A DNA stretch of 64,000 bases from Paenibacillus nuruki (GTDB taxonomy: Bacteria > Bacillota > Bacilli > Paenibacillales > Paenibacillaceae): NCBI RefSeq assembly GCF_001721045.1, contig NZ_MDER01000031.1, positions 124,001 to 188,000 on the forward strand. Reading direction: 5' to 3'. The position numbers and the translations under genes were made by a program. Under the pieces are notes generated by a model, which saw only the letters and a list, made by a program, of their open reading frames with translations, was not told the origin of the DNA and ran no database searches. Positions 48,568-56,945 of the stretch are shown here, one piece after another (positions within the stretch are counted from its first letter, which is position 1; every line of letters begins with the position of its first letter).

Positions 48568-50334
48568 TTAGACTCGCTTGCGACGGAATCCTAATACAAT
48601 ACCTATCGCTAGCACCAAAATGCCTACACTAATCGCTGTGTATTTAGCTTGAGTCGCTGTATCGATTGTCGGCGTCATCGGTTCTCCGAAACCTCCACCT
48701 CCCGGGCCTCCACCCATACCCCCAGCTCCATCCGGAGGAGCCATCATTCCACCATTACCTCTACCTTGATCTGTTGGAGCACCTTCGGGACGTTGACCAC
48801 GATCTCCGCCACCTCTACCCATGCCACCGCCCATACCACCATTTCCAGAACCATCGCCTGACGAAGCAATTGTTCCATCGAGTTGGCCTTGTATGTTGGT
48901 AACATTGGTCTGATTCCAAGCGATCAATGAGGTTACACCTGCTTGATATTCTTCATACGTGTAGAAAGCAGTAGGATCACTTTGGACATCCACTGCGATC
49001 ATATCATTGAGTGCATTGACTTTAGCTGTGAAAAGATCATTGGCTAAAAATTGAGTAAGCACCTTTTGGATCATGGCATGATATTTTTGCTTATATTCAT
49101 CAACTGCTAATAATTTGGCAACTAACGGACGCTCTGCTAAAGCTCCAGATGTAGGCTCATCGATCATCAAAGAAGTAGAACTAGCAGTGTCTGTTACATT
49201 TGCAGTTTCTGTTTTTGGAGTTGTATTATTTCCAGTTGCGTTATTAGTATTACCAGTTGCATTGTTGGTATTAACATTGGTTTGATCTGTTGCTGTTTGT
49301 GGATCTTTCGCAGGGGCTGTATTGGACGGGATCTGGTTGGTTGTTGTCTCTGTTGTGTTGGTATCTGTATTCTCACCGCCACGCCCGCCGAAGCCACCCA
49401 TGCCCCTTCCCATACCACCCATTCCGCCAAATGCCATGTTGTAATCCCATGGAATCATTGAAAATATACCACCATGTTCATACAGATAATAATTCTGCTT
49501 ATTCCCACCAATGTAGCTGTCTGTATTGTTAGTGACCACATTTAACGTTAGGTATTCTAGAATACTATCAACATCAAGATAATCGGTGTATGGTGTGGTG
49601 CTATCATGATTGAGCTTATCCAGCATATTGATTAATGCATCTTTGTCCTGAGTTTCTGACTTCACTTCAAGACCTGTATACGAGTCTGCATCATCATCAA
49701 TCCATTGTAGATCACTACCACTACCGGTCATCAGCCCTTTATACAATGTACCTGTCGTATCTTCATAATGACTCTCTATAAATGAATCATCCACTTGCTC
49801 TACAGCAAGATACAAACCTTTGTATTCACCATTAACATAGATACGGACAAATGAATGCTTAGGTGTAGGCAACCCTAGCATTTCAGACATTTCATAGGTC
49901 AAAAATTCACGCATATACGAAGCATCGCTGTAGTTATTATTGAGATTGATTTTGTCTAAGCCATATAGATTCTGTCCAGAAATGTATTCGTCAAAGCTTA
50001 ACTTGAAGCTATACCGATCCGAATCATCCATCTGTACTACACTACGCAAAGACAGATTACCTTTGGTACGAATCCCGATATTTGTAATGGTTTTGCCATT
50101 ATAATCTACACTGGCTGAATGATATTTTTCATCAGACGCATGGTCTAACATATCTTGAAAATCTGAATCAGGAATCGTTATTTTGACATCGACTACTTTA
50201 TCTTCTACAAATACATTTGCATCTTGTGCACTTTGTTCTGTCACTGTTCCTGCATGAGCTTCTTGCGTGGATACCCACGGTATAGCAACAAGACATAGTA
50301 TACCTGCGAAGATTACTTTTAACATCCGCTTCAC
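48568..50334 (-). CDS. Secreted, membrane-anchored CotH-family protein
   Basis: 588 residues. A signal peptide (LKVIFAGILCLVAIPWVSTQEAHA) precedes a CotH kinase-like domain (KGNLSLRSVVQMDDSDRYSF, YGLDKINLNNNYSDASYMRE, LAVEQVDDSFI, ILEYLTLNVVTNNTDSYIGG, IPWDYNMAFG). CotH phosphorylates spore-coat proteins in Bacillus. The domain is interrupted near residue 315 by a Gly/Met/Arg-rich run and an Asn/Thr-rich repeat. A second Gly-rich run precedes a C-terminal membrane helix (AISVGILVLAIGIVLGF) and RRKR. The start is a GTG behind GGTGGTGA. It is downstream of the DUF4956 and VTC genes with a terminator in between. Confidence 0.88.
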   Translation of the reverse strand: MKRMLKVIFAGILCLVAIPWVSTQEAHAGTVTEQSAQDANVFVEDKVVDVKITIPDSDFQDMLDHASDEKYHSASVDYNGKTITNIGIRTKGNLSLRSVVQMDDSDRYSFKLSFDEYISGQNLYGLDKINLNNNYSDASYMREFLTYEMSEMLGLPTPKHSFVRIYVNGEYKGLYLAVEQVDDSFIESHYEDTTGTLYKGLMTGSGSDLQWIDDDADSYTGLEVKSETQDKDALINMLDKLNHDSTTPYTDYLDVDSILEYLTLNVVTNNTDSYIGGNKQNYYLYEHGGIFSMIPWDYNMAFGGMGGMGRGMGGFGGRGGENTDTNTTETTTNQIPSNTAPAKDPQTATDQTNVNTNNATGNTNNATGNNTTPKTETANVTDTASSTSLMIDEPTSGALAERPLVAKLLAVDEYKQKYHAMIQKVLTQFLANDLFTAKVNALNDMIAVDVQSDPTAFYTYEEYQAGVTSLIAWNQTNVTNIQGQLDGTIASSGDGSGNGGMGGGMGRGGGDRGQRPEGAPTDQGRGNGGMMAPPDGAGGMGGGPGGGGFGEPMTPTIDTATQAKYTAISVGILVLAIGIVLGFRRKRV

Positions 50335-50356
50335 TTCATCACCACCAATTTTGAAA

Positions 50357-50399
50357 TAAAAAACCTTTGCATACATCGGTATATTGACTTGTGCAAAGG
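50357..50399 (-). terminator. Intrinsic terminator between the DUF4956 and CotH genes
   Basis: On the minus strand CCTTTGCA (50399-50392) pairs with TGCAAAGG (50371-50364), followed by TTTTTT. It ends about 25 bases before the CotH start, so CotH is either read through at reduced level or has its own promoter. Confidence 0.75.
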
Positions 50400-50451
50400 C
50401 TCTCTATGCGCTTTAATTCCGATACACTTCAGCCATATATATTGGTTTCTA

Positions 50452-51183
50452 TTATGAAACGTAATCACCGTTATAGCTGATAAGAACTGCATTTTTCACA
50501 CCTGTGATTTTAGAGATTTCATTTACAAATGTAGGTTCATTGTTTTTGAGACGCACTTCAAGTGTTAATTCGATATTATCTGCTGTGATTGTTTTTTGTC
50601 TGACTGTATGACGTTTGACCAACGCATTAAGCTTGCTGTTCACCTGTTTCTCAGCATCATCCCCTTGAGCATTAACCACCAATAAATATGGCGTTTCAAA
50701 AGAAGATCCTTTGATAAATAAAAACATGACCAGACCTACAATTACAGAACCTGTAATCGCTAATGTATAAAAACCTGCACCAGTTACAATCCCTGCCGCT
50801 GCTGCCCAGAATAAGAAAATCAAATCAGTCGGGTCTTTGATCGGTGTTCTAAAACGAACAATACTGAGTGCACCTACCATCCCTAGAGACAAGATCAAGT
50901 TCGAGTTGATCGCAATAATGACCATAGAAGTTACCAGAGTCATGCCGATCAGTGAGATATTGAAGCTTTTGGAATACAGGACACCACTGAATACACGTTT
51001 GTACAGGAAATAGATAAACAATCCAACGAGAAAAGCGATTCCCATACTTAGCAAAATATGTGTAATACTAATATCCGATGTGAAGCTTTCTAGTACTGAA
51101 TTTTTGACGATATCTGAAAAGTTCGTTGTTGCGTCTGTCGTGGTTGCATTTGCCGCCGCTGCGACTGCTGTTGTGGTTGCCAT
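50452..51183 (-). CDS. DUF4956 membrane protein
   Basis: 243 residues of the DUF4956 family. An Ala/Thr-rich N-terminus is followed by four hydrophobic segments (ILLSMGIAFLVGLFIYFLY, ISLIGMTLVTSMVIIAI, a short one near 120-135, and FYTLAITGSVIVGLVMFLF) with the conserved MVGALSIVRFRTPIKDPTDLIFLFW. A soluble C-terminal domain of about 80 residues follows. The ATG follows GGAGG. It begins 3 bases after the VTC gene, so the two proteins probably work together at the membrane. The function of the family is not established. Confidence 0.87.
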   Translation of the reverse strand: MATTTAVAAAANATTTDATTNFSDIVKNSVLESFTSDISITHILLSMGIAFLVGLFIYFLYKRVFSGVLYSKSFNISLIGMTLVTSMVIIAINSNLILSLGMVGALSIVRFRTPIKDPTDLIFLFWAAAAGIVTGAGFYTLAITGSVIVGLVMFLFIKGSSFETPYLLVVNAQGDDAEKQVNSKLNALVKRHTVRQKTITADNIELTLEVRLKNNEPTFVNEISKITGVKNAVLISYNGDYVS

Positions 51184-51186
51184 GTG

Positions 51187-51909
51187 TTATTGATCCTCCC
51201 AGGAATTTTCTTTACCGAGTTTACGGCAGATAACGTATTTTGAATTGGATTGACGAACGAGCCCTTCGAGTTGTAGCGCAGTCTTAATATAATCTGGCAA
51301 ATACTCATCATATTTCACTTCAAGCACAAAAAATTTATGATCAATCGCATCGACCATCGCTAGATGAGGATCAAATATATCGTGGTTGTTCAGACCTGTT
51401 TTCATATATTTATCAAATGTAATCCGTACATTACCTAGCTTAGATGTGTAGGCTTCACGAACATAATCTACAATCACCTTCGGACGTAGTAAAACATTGT
51501 TAGCCGCATGATAAATCTCATACAATAAAGGTTGATGAGGTAAGTTCAACACTTCATAATTGCCTTTTAAGATTTCATCATACATTTCACGCGTGATCGA
51601 TTCTTTGACTTTGGCAATAACATCATTCATTTTTATTTTCTTTTCAAAATGAATGATGTTGTCTTCGCCATTGTAAATACGAATCCGGTATTTCACTCGA
51701 TCTCGTACACCGCCTAATTTCTCATGTAGAGCGGTATTATTGATATCATCGAAATACAGACTACGAATCAGATACTCTCCTGCTTCATTGGCGTTGGCAT
51801 CCTGGGTCATCAATGGACGTAGCCGTTGCCGAATCGTAAAATATTGATGATAATTCACATAATGCTTCAGCTCATGCCGGTATTTCAAATCCAGATTTGG
51901 ATAATACAT
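51187..51909 (-). CDS. VTC-domain protein (polyphosphate polymerase-like)
   Basis: 240 residues of the VTC domain family, whose yeast member Vtc4 makes polyphosphate from ATP inside a beta-barrel tunnel. The expected basic and acidic tunnel residues appear in YRHELKHYVN, IRSLYFDDINN, VKYRIRIYNGE, IHFEKKIKMN, RPKVIVDYVREAY, RITFDKYMK and FVLEVKYDEYLPDYI. No membrane segment; the adjacent DUF4956 protein may anchor it. The ATG follows AAAGGGG. Whether this bacterial version makes polyphosphate is an inference. Confidence 0.87.
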   Translation of the reverse strand: MYYPNLDLKYRHELKHYVNYHQYFTIRQRLRPLMTQDANANEAGEYLIRSLYFDDINNTALHEKLGGVRDRVKYRIRIYNGEDNIIHFEKKIKMNDVIAKVKESITREMYDEILKGNYEVLNLPHQPLLYEIYHAANNVLLRPKVIVDYVREAYTSKLGNVRITFDKYMKTGLNNHDIFDPHLAMVDAIDHKFFVLEVKYDEYLPDYIKTALQLEGLVRQSNSKYVICRKLGKENSWEDQ

Positions 51910-52031
51910 CGGTTTATCCCCTTTCTACTTAATCTGCTATCTATCGGGTTCATGTTTTACACTCCGTTAACATCCCGTTTACATTTTTGATTATATCTAC
52001 GTATTTTGAACTTTATATGAACAGATAAAAA

Positions 52032-52087
52032 AAGCATCAACATGATCGGAAACAACATTTCTGTTGAATCTGATCATGTCGATGCTT
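52032..52087 (-). terminator. Intrinsic terminator of the YtrA-type ABC operon
   Basis: AAGCATC and ACATGATC (52032-52047) pair with GATCATGT and GATGCTT (52072-52087) with one mismatch. On the minus strand the stem is followed by seven T, 12 bases after the permease stop. Confidence 0.88.
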
Positions 52088-52098
52088 GGATAACTCTA

Positions 52099-54108
52099 TT
52101 ATTCAGGCAATACTTTACTTAGTTCAGATGTGACTTGTGAATTAGCTAAAGGACGATAGGTGATTGTACCATCTTTAAATTTGAGTTTTAAATAGTAAGA
52201 AGTATTATTATAATCAAATACATTTTCACTAGCATCAAGCAATTTCCCCATCATTTTTTTATCATTTGCAACAAATTCTTTATCTGTCCTATACGAGTCT
52301 GTAAATAAACTCTGCTCACTTGTTGTATCTTTCTCAGTTTTTGTCCGATGATCTCTAACAACAATTATAGCATTTAAGTCTTCTGGTTTTGTAATAATCT
52401 GATCCCAATATCCTTTTGTTTTAAGCCAAATAGCTAAAGGTTTGTAAGAAGCATTCCAATCATAGTATTGAGAAGTTTTATAACTGATTAGATCAGATTC
52501 AATAGAAAAATAAAGACTACTATAGGGCAAACTTGCATCTGGATTAACAATCGAAAGTTTTTCTTTTTTTATCAATTGGGTTAACTCTTTAATATCATTT
52601 TTATCTGAAATTTGGATTTTGTGTTCTTCTCGATCACGATTTATAATTTCAATCGGTTTACTTACATGATCTAAAGATGGAAGATTGTAAACTGCAACCT
52701 TATAGGATGGCGATTCTTGTATTTTTGTTAGATAATATTGATATTCAGGAGCATTAGAAGGTACTTGATAAGAACGTGTCATTAAGCTTCCGTCTTTTAG
52801 CTTATATCCAATGTCTACTGACTTATAATCTAATGTATGTTGCTTCAGTTTATCAACTTTAGGACGTATTTGTTCAATTTGCATATGAAGATTACGAACA
52901 AGCTGAATATAATCAGGATCTGAAGAAAGAACTCCTGGACGTATGACTCTTGGAAACGTTACATATCCTTCATTTTCAAACAAATAATAAGAAAGATTAC
53001 CACCTTCATAGACTCCAGCAATCTCTTCTGCATTTGGTATCTCAGCTTCATAATGTACATAATTAGAAACTGGTATATATAACATTAAGGCAACAATAAT
53101 ACCATGACTTAAAAACCCTTTAACAAATTTTATATGGTATATATTCCAGCTTTTACGAATAAGCATTTCTGCTATAACGTAAGAGACAATAGCCCCTACA
53201 ATATAAGCAATAGGTGTCCAATTATTCAGAAATGATACAGATAAAGCACCTGTAAACAAAGCGCCACAAAACATAACGCCTACTCGAAATAACGGATTAA
53301 AATATGAAAATGTGACAGCATGAGTTGTCTTTTCAGTAGCACGTATTTTATAAAATAGATAACTTAATACGATCAATATAATAGCTATCAAAAGATATAA
53401 ACATGTTTCTAATGTTGTAATTATTTTGGCAGATGCATTCATAATATTGAAAAGTGGAGACCAATCTTCATTCAAGTTCTGTTGATTCCGAGACGAATAT
53501 CCAAATAAATAAATATCTAAATGTTTATTCCACACTTTAGGAATAGCTACAGTGAGTGTTAATAAAATAGCAACAACTATACCCTGTAATATCGTTTGTC
53601 CGATACAAATGCCTACAAATACAGTAAGGCTAAATAACAAAAGGCTAAGCACATTTGTAGCTATCGTCCATTCTAAAACTTGCATGGCTGTAAAATCAAT
53701 ATACTCAAACTGTCTGCTTAATATTGCTGCTATTATAGCTATGATCCATAGTGGAATCGTTAATGCTATAACTCCTACCGCAAAATGAGTTGTTAATAAA
53801 TGAACTCTTTTTAAAGGAAGGCTATGAAAAAAATCGACTGAAGCTTTATTTTGCATATATCTTGTTAGCAATAGACCCATAAGGATGGATATAATAAGCA
53901 TTGCCACATTGGGCCAACCAGCGCCTATTTCAGCAAAGTAACTAACAACAAAATGAAAACGTTGATTCTTATACGAATCATTCAGCATATTTAAAGAGAT
54001 GAGTATAGATAACAAAAGAACTAACAAATATAATACACTCAGCCATGCACTCTGCCTGAATGCTTGCTTCCATAACCCTCGATTAAAGAAGAATCGGTTG
54101 AACATCAT
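52099..54108 (-). CDS. ABC transporter permease with large soluble domain
   Basis: 669 residues. The N-terminal half has about six to eight membrane segments (SAWLSVLYLLVLLLSILISL, WPNVAMLIISILMGLLLTR, LTIPLWIIAIIAAIL and others). After a last helix near residue 345 comes a soluble domain of about 310 residues that probably faces outside, without a recognised family. This layout resembles the YtrC/YtrD and BcrB-like permeases of GntR-controlled efflux systems. It overlaps the ATPase gene by 26 bases. The start is one of two adjacent ATGs behind GGGGGACG. Substrate unknown; export of a cell-wall-active compound is possible. Confidence 0.8.
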   Translation of the reverse strand: MMFNRFFFNRGLWKQAFRQSAWLSVLYLLVLLLSILISLNMLNDSYKNQRFHFVVSYFAEIGAGWPNVAMLIISILMGLLLTRYMQNKASVDFFHSLPLKRVHLLTTHFAVGVIALTIPLWIIAIIAAILSRQFEYIDFTAMQVLEWTIATNVLSLLLFSLTVFVGICIGQTILQGIVVAILLTLTVAIPKVWNKHLDIYLFGYSSRNQQNLNEDWSPLFNIMNASAKIITTLETCLYLLIAIILIVLSYLFYKIRATEKTTHAVTFSYFNPLFRVGVMFCGALFTGALSVSFLNNWTPIAYIVGAIVSYVIAEMLIRKSWNIYHIKFVKGFLSHGIIVALMLYIPVSNYVHYEAEIPNAEEIAGVYEGGNLSYYLFENEGYVTFPRVIRPGVLSSDPDYIQLVRNLHMQIEQIRPKVDKLKQHTLDYKSVDIGYKLKDGSLMTRSYQVPSNAPEYQYYLTKIQESPSYKVAVYNLPSLDHVSKPIEIINRDREEHKIQISDKNDIKELTQLIKKEKLSIVNPDASLPYSSLYFSIESDLISYKTSQYYDWNASYKPLAIWLKTKGYWDQIITKPEDLNAIIVVRDHRTKTEKDTTSEQSLFTDSYRTDKEFVANDKKMMGKLLDASENVFDYNNTSYYLKLKFKDGTITYRPLANSQVTSELSKVLPE

Positions 54109-54988
54109 AACCGGCGTCCCCCATTTCATAAATAAAGATTTCTTCGAGCGTCATGGGTAAAATATCAAATACATAGGGTGTATAGACGCTAAATACTTCT
54201 TTGATTCGCTCAATCTCACCTTTGATAATATAAATACCTACACTGCCTCGTTCTTCCTTATACACTACGTCCAGTAGACTAGAAATAGCATGTTCATGGC
54301 GCTCATCACGGAAAGCGACTTGTATTTTGTGCGTATCGGCTTTGAGATCGTCCAGTTCTTTTTCAACTAACAATTTGCCTTTGTGCATAATACCTACATG
54401 ATCACATAAGTCTTCGATTTCGCGTAAGTTATGCGAAGAAATGATAACCGTCATTTCACGTTCAGCAGTCTCTTGAAAAAGAAGGTTTTTCACTTGTCGT
54501 CTCATCACTGGATCTAATCCATCAATCGGCTCATCCAAAATCAATACATCCGGTTTGCAACTCAATGCTAACCACATCGAAGCCTGTCGTTGCATCCCTT
54601 TGGAGAGGCGATGTAATTTACGTTTCATATCAATACTTGCGAATGCTGGAGCTAACTGTTGAAATCGTTCTTCACTCCAATGCGGATAGATGGCACGATA
54701 AAAGGAAGCCATTTGCTTGATAGACGTTTGTGGAAAAAAGTACGGTTGATCGGCTAAAAAGATCATCCGATTTTTCACTTCTGGTTGCTCATAGACCCCT
54801 TGCCCTTCTAAAGTAATCTCTCCCTGATCCGCACGGTAAATGCCTGCTATCGTTTTGAGCAATGTTGTTTTGCCTGCTCCGTTAGAGCCTAGTAATCCGA
54901 AAATAGAACCTTTATGTACGTGTAATGATAGATTTTCGACTGCTTTCTCACCATCAAAGTATTTGGTAAGTCCTTTGACTTCAATCAT
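54083..54988 (-). CDS. ABC transporter ATP-binding protein
   Basis: 301 residues. Walker A is GSNGAGKTT near residue 37, the signature region is RLSKGMQRQASMWLAL, Walker B is PDVLILDEPIDGLDP and the switch His is in ISSHNLREIEDLC. A C-terminal extension of about 80 residues is typical of YtrB/BcrA-type exporter ATPases. AAAGGGGG places the start at 54988, overlapping the regulator gene's end by 8 bases; an upstream in-frame start at 55027 is less likely. It powers the permease encoded next. Confidence 0.92.
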   Translation of the reverse strand: MIEVKGLTKYFDGEKAVENLSLHVHKGSIFGLLGSNGAGKTTLLKTIAGIYRADQGEITLEGQGVYEQPEVKNRMIFLADQPYFFPQTSIKQMASFYRAIYPHWSEERFQQLAPAFASIDMKRKLHRLSKGMQRQASMWLALSCKPDVLILDEPIDGLDPVMRRQVKNLLFQETAEREMTVIISSHNLREIEDLCDHVGIMHKGKLLVEKELDDLKADTHKIQVAFRDERHEHAISSLLDVVYKEERGSVGIYIIKGEIERIKEVFSVYTPYVFDILPMTLEEIFIYEMGDAGYDVQPILL

Positions 54989-55370
54989 GATGATGCCCCC
55001 TTTCTTGTTCTTGTATCGCTTGTTCATACAACTTCTGCAAATCTTCTTTGGTAAATCCTAGATAGATCGCTTCAGCAAACAATTTGAGCAAGCGTTCACG
55101 CATATCTACCTGCTGTGCTTGAGTCGGTTGCTGTTGTTCAGGCGAGACAAAGCTTCCTTTACCCGGCTGAGAATAAATATAGCCTTCTCGTTCTAATTCT
55201 CGATATGCTTTCTGAATCGTATTCGGATTGACGGTTAATTGAGTAGAAAGTGAACGCACCGAAGGCAACTGTTCTTCCGGCTTCAGTATGCCATACATAA
55301 TCATTTCTTTAATTTTGTCCATCAACTGCTCATAGATTGGCTTGCGACTACGTACATCTAATTCGAACAT
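54981..55370 (-). CDS. GntR-family regulator, YtrA type
   Basis: 129 residues, the short YtrA subfamily: a GntR winged helix-turn-helix (SRKPIYEQLMDKIKEMIMYG, then LPSVRSLSTQLTVNPNTIQKAYRELEREG) and a brief C-terminal dimerisation helix. AAAGGAGG sets the start at 55370, although the frame stays open far upstream. It overlaps the ATPase gene by 8 bases and so represses its own operon. An exact inverted repeat in the promoter, about 15 bases upstream of the start, is its likely binding site. Confidence 0.9.
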   Translation of the reverse strand: MFELDVRSRKPIYEQLMDKIKEMIMYGILKPEEQLPSVRSLSTQLTVNPNTIQKAYRELEREGYIYSQPGKGSFVSPEQQQPTQAQQVDMRERLLKLFAEAIYLGFTKEDLQKLYEQAIQEQERGHHHD

Positions 55371-55384
55371 AAAGAGCCTCCTTT

Positions 55385-55433
55385 CTGTATTAACTGTATT
55401 ACTATTATTAGTACAGTTAATACAGATTGTCAA
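55385..55433 (-). promoter_or_regulatory. YtrA-type operator and promoter
   Basis: A perfect 14-bp inverted repeat, CTGTATTAACTGTA (55385-55398) with its complement (55412-55425), separated by 13 bases. On the minus strand it directly follows a TTGACA at 55433-55428, so it spans the promoter spacer and -10 region and would block RNA polymerase when bound. Confidence 0.75.
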
Positions 55434-55465
55434 TTGTTTTTTATGGTGGATATTGGTAAAAACAT

Positions 55466-55515
55466 AAAAGAAGCTGTTACTCCCCAAGTCTATCAAAGGA
55501 ATAACAGCTTCTTTT
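55466..55515 (-). terminator. Intrinsic terminator of the DUF1877/thioredoxin-like pair
   Basis: AAAAGAAGCTGTTA (55466-55479) pairs exactly with TAACAGCTTCTTTT (55502-55515). It lies 55 bases after the DUF1877 stop on the minus strand. Confidence 0.8.
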
Positions 55516-55570
55516 GTATTTCGATACACTATATATTTTGTAGCATATAGACCATCTTAAATTCGTATCG

Positions 55571-56050
55571 TTAAACAATCATAAAGACTAAACCATCCTG
55601 CTGAGCAAAAGCTTTTTCAAAAAGTTCAAATACGGATTCCAAATGAGGAAGTAAGTAACCATCGACCAATTCTTCATAGGTCTCATCGCTTTGCATTGGA
55701 AAAGCAAGCATAATCATTGCTCGTTCATCCAATTGCTCGATGTCCATCTCGGGAATGTTTTTCCACTTTTCAAAATCGATGCGCTTCGTGAGGTTGTCAG
55801 TCTGCTTCAATTCAGGAATCTGTTCGGCAATCTCAGCTACTTTCTCAGCAGATAAATAAAAAGAACCGTATTCAGTCGCCTGACTGTCTACCTTATACTG
55901 CTCCCCTACTGGAACTAACGGAATATCTGGAAACATATCTACAATCAGACTCCACGTCTTATCAATATCTAACGCTGGCTCTTCTACACGCCCAGCCAAG
56001 ATGTCTTCCAAATTACCATGTTCTTGATAATACACACCCGTAATACCCAT
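55571..56050 (-). CDS. DUF1877 (YfbM-like) protein
   Basis: 159 residues, cytoplasmic and acidic. The short start MGITGVYYQ, the LDIDKTWSLIVDMF stretch and the C-terminal LLPHLESVFELFEKAFAQQDGLVFMIV fit the YfbM/DUF1877 family, of unknown function. AAAGGAG sets the start at 56050. It follows a thioredoxin-like gene by about 40 bases, so they probably share a transcript. No catalytic motif is visible. Confidence 0.72.
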   Translation of the reverse strand: MGITGVYYQEHGNLEDILAGRVEEPALDIDKTWSLIVDMFPDIPLVPVGEQYKVDSQATEYGSFYLSAEKVAEIAEQIPELKQTDNLTKRIDFEKWKNIPEMDIEQLDERAMIMLAFPMQSDETYEELVDGYLLPHLESVFELFEKAFAQQDGLVFMIV

Positions 56051-56091
56051 ATCCAACATCTCCTTTAACAAGCATTACCCGATTATAAGAC

Positions 56092-56418
56092 TTACGATTG
56101 CAAAAACGCTTGATACCGATCCAATTGATCGGCTAATTCTTCAAATAAAATAAAACGAGCCGCCCGATATACTTCTTTCCCTTCCATCATTAACAACAAT
56201 ACCGGCGAAGTAAAAATCATATACTCTCCTGCCAATTCAGGCACATCTTCCATATACACAAATGCACCTGCAATATGCTCATATCCTTCTAACAACGTAG
56301 TTACTTTCGGCTGAACGGCTTCACAAACACTGCAATTCTGCGTTTTGAGCATTAATAACGTTAATGGATGCTGACGAACAAAATCATCTACCTGCGCTTT
56401 CTCAAAAATCCTTTCCAT
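56092..56418 (-). CDS. Thioredoxin-like protein
   Basis: 108 residues with a thioredoxin fold and a CxxC motif (KTQNCSVCEAVQP, Cys near 29 and 32), and the cis-Pro region FTSPVLLLMMEGKEV. The active-site spacing residues (Ser-Val) differ from classical WCGPC thioredoxins, so it is more likely a YbbN- or TlpA-unrelated small redox protein of low-GC bacteria. The ATG follows GAAGGGG. It is first of a two-gene unit with the DUF1877 gene. Confidence 0.82.
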   Translation of the reverse strand: MERIFEKAQVDDFVRQHPLTLLMLKTQNCSVCEAVQPKVTTLLEGYEHIAGAFVYMEDVPELAGEYMIFTSPVLLLMMEGKEVYRAARFILFEELADQLDRYQAFLQS

Positions 56419-56592
56419 TTCTACCCCTTCTTTCCCACACTATTTATAGTATATATTTCTATCCTTCTACTCACTTCTACCATTATACCTAACCTCTACT
56501 GCATTACGGATGACACTTAAACAAAATTAGATCGTTATTGCAGAGTCTATAACCCCTTATATGTACTCAATGCAAATCGTTCCCAACCGAAA

Positions 56593-56634
56593 AAAGGCTG
56601 CCTTTCTGCTAAACTCCACAGAAAAACAACCTTT
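56593..56634 (-). terminator. Intrinsic terminator, probably of the nrd operon
   Basis: A 16-bp stem with three G-T pairs on the minus strand (AAAGGTTGTTTTTCTG with CAGAAAGGCAGCCTTT) followed by T. It lies about 310 bases after nrdF. The gap 56419-56945 otherwise holds only a pyrimidine-rich stretch (56640-56760) and the palindromic element at 56795. Confidence 0.7.
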
Positions 56635-56794
56635 ACTTCACCCTTTTGAACACATATATACGTTATCTTTATCTCTCTAATTATCTCTATTCTCTCTCTA
56701 TTATCCCTTACATACTATATTTCCTTCACAATCCCAACCTACTACCACAATATATCTAATCTTTTAAAATCCTTGTTTTGTCACTCCTCCGCCT

Positions 56795-56928
56795 GAGCGA
56801 AGGGAAAGAAATCAATTCGAAAGGAGCGAAGCGTTCGCCTTGTAAGACTCGGATTTTGACTGCAACGCAGTCGTTCAAAAAATCCGATCTTACCAGCGAC
56901 CGACAGAATGATTTCTTTCCCATAGCGG
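56795..56928 (+). repeat. Nested palindromic element, copy 2
   Basis: Non-coding element just after nrdF (which ends at 56946, opposite strand). The outer stem is 56802-56814 with 56909-56921 (13 bp, exact). The middle stem is 56842-56857 with 56879-56893 (15 pairs, one bulged base). The inner hairpin is GACTGC-AAC-GCAGTC at 56858-56872. The unpaired boxes AGCGAAGGG, GAAGCGTTCGCC and CAGCGACCGACAGAA match those of copy 1 at 9161-9290, while the stems have different sequences that still pair. It ends with ATAGCGG, where copy 1 has GTAGCGC. Confidence 0.7.
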
Positions 56929-56945
56929 TCTCTCACAAAACCATT

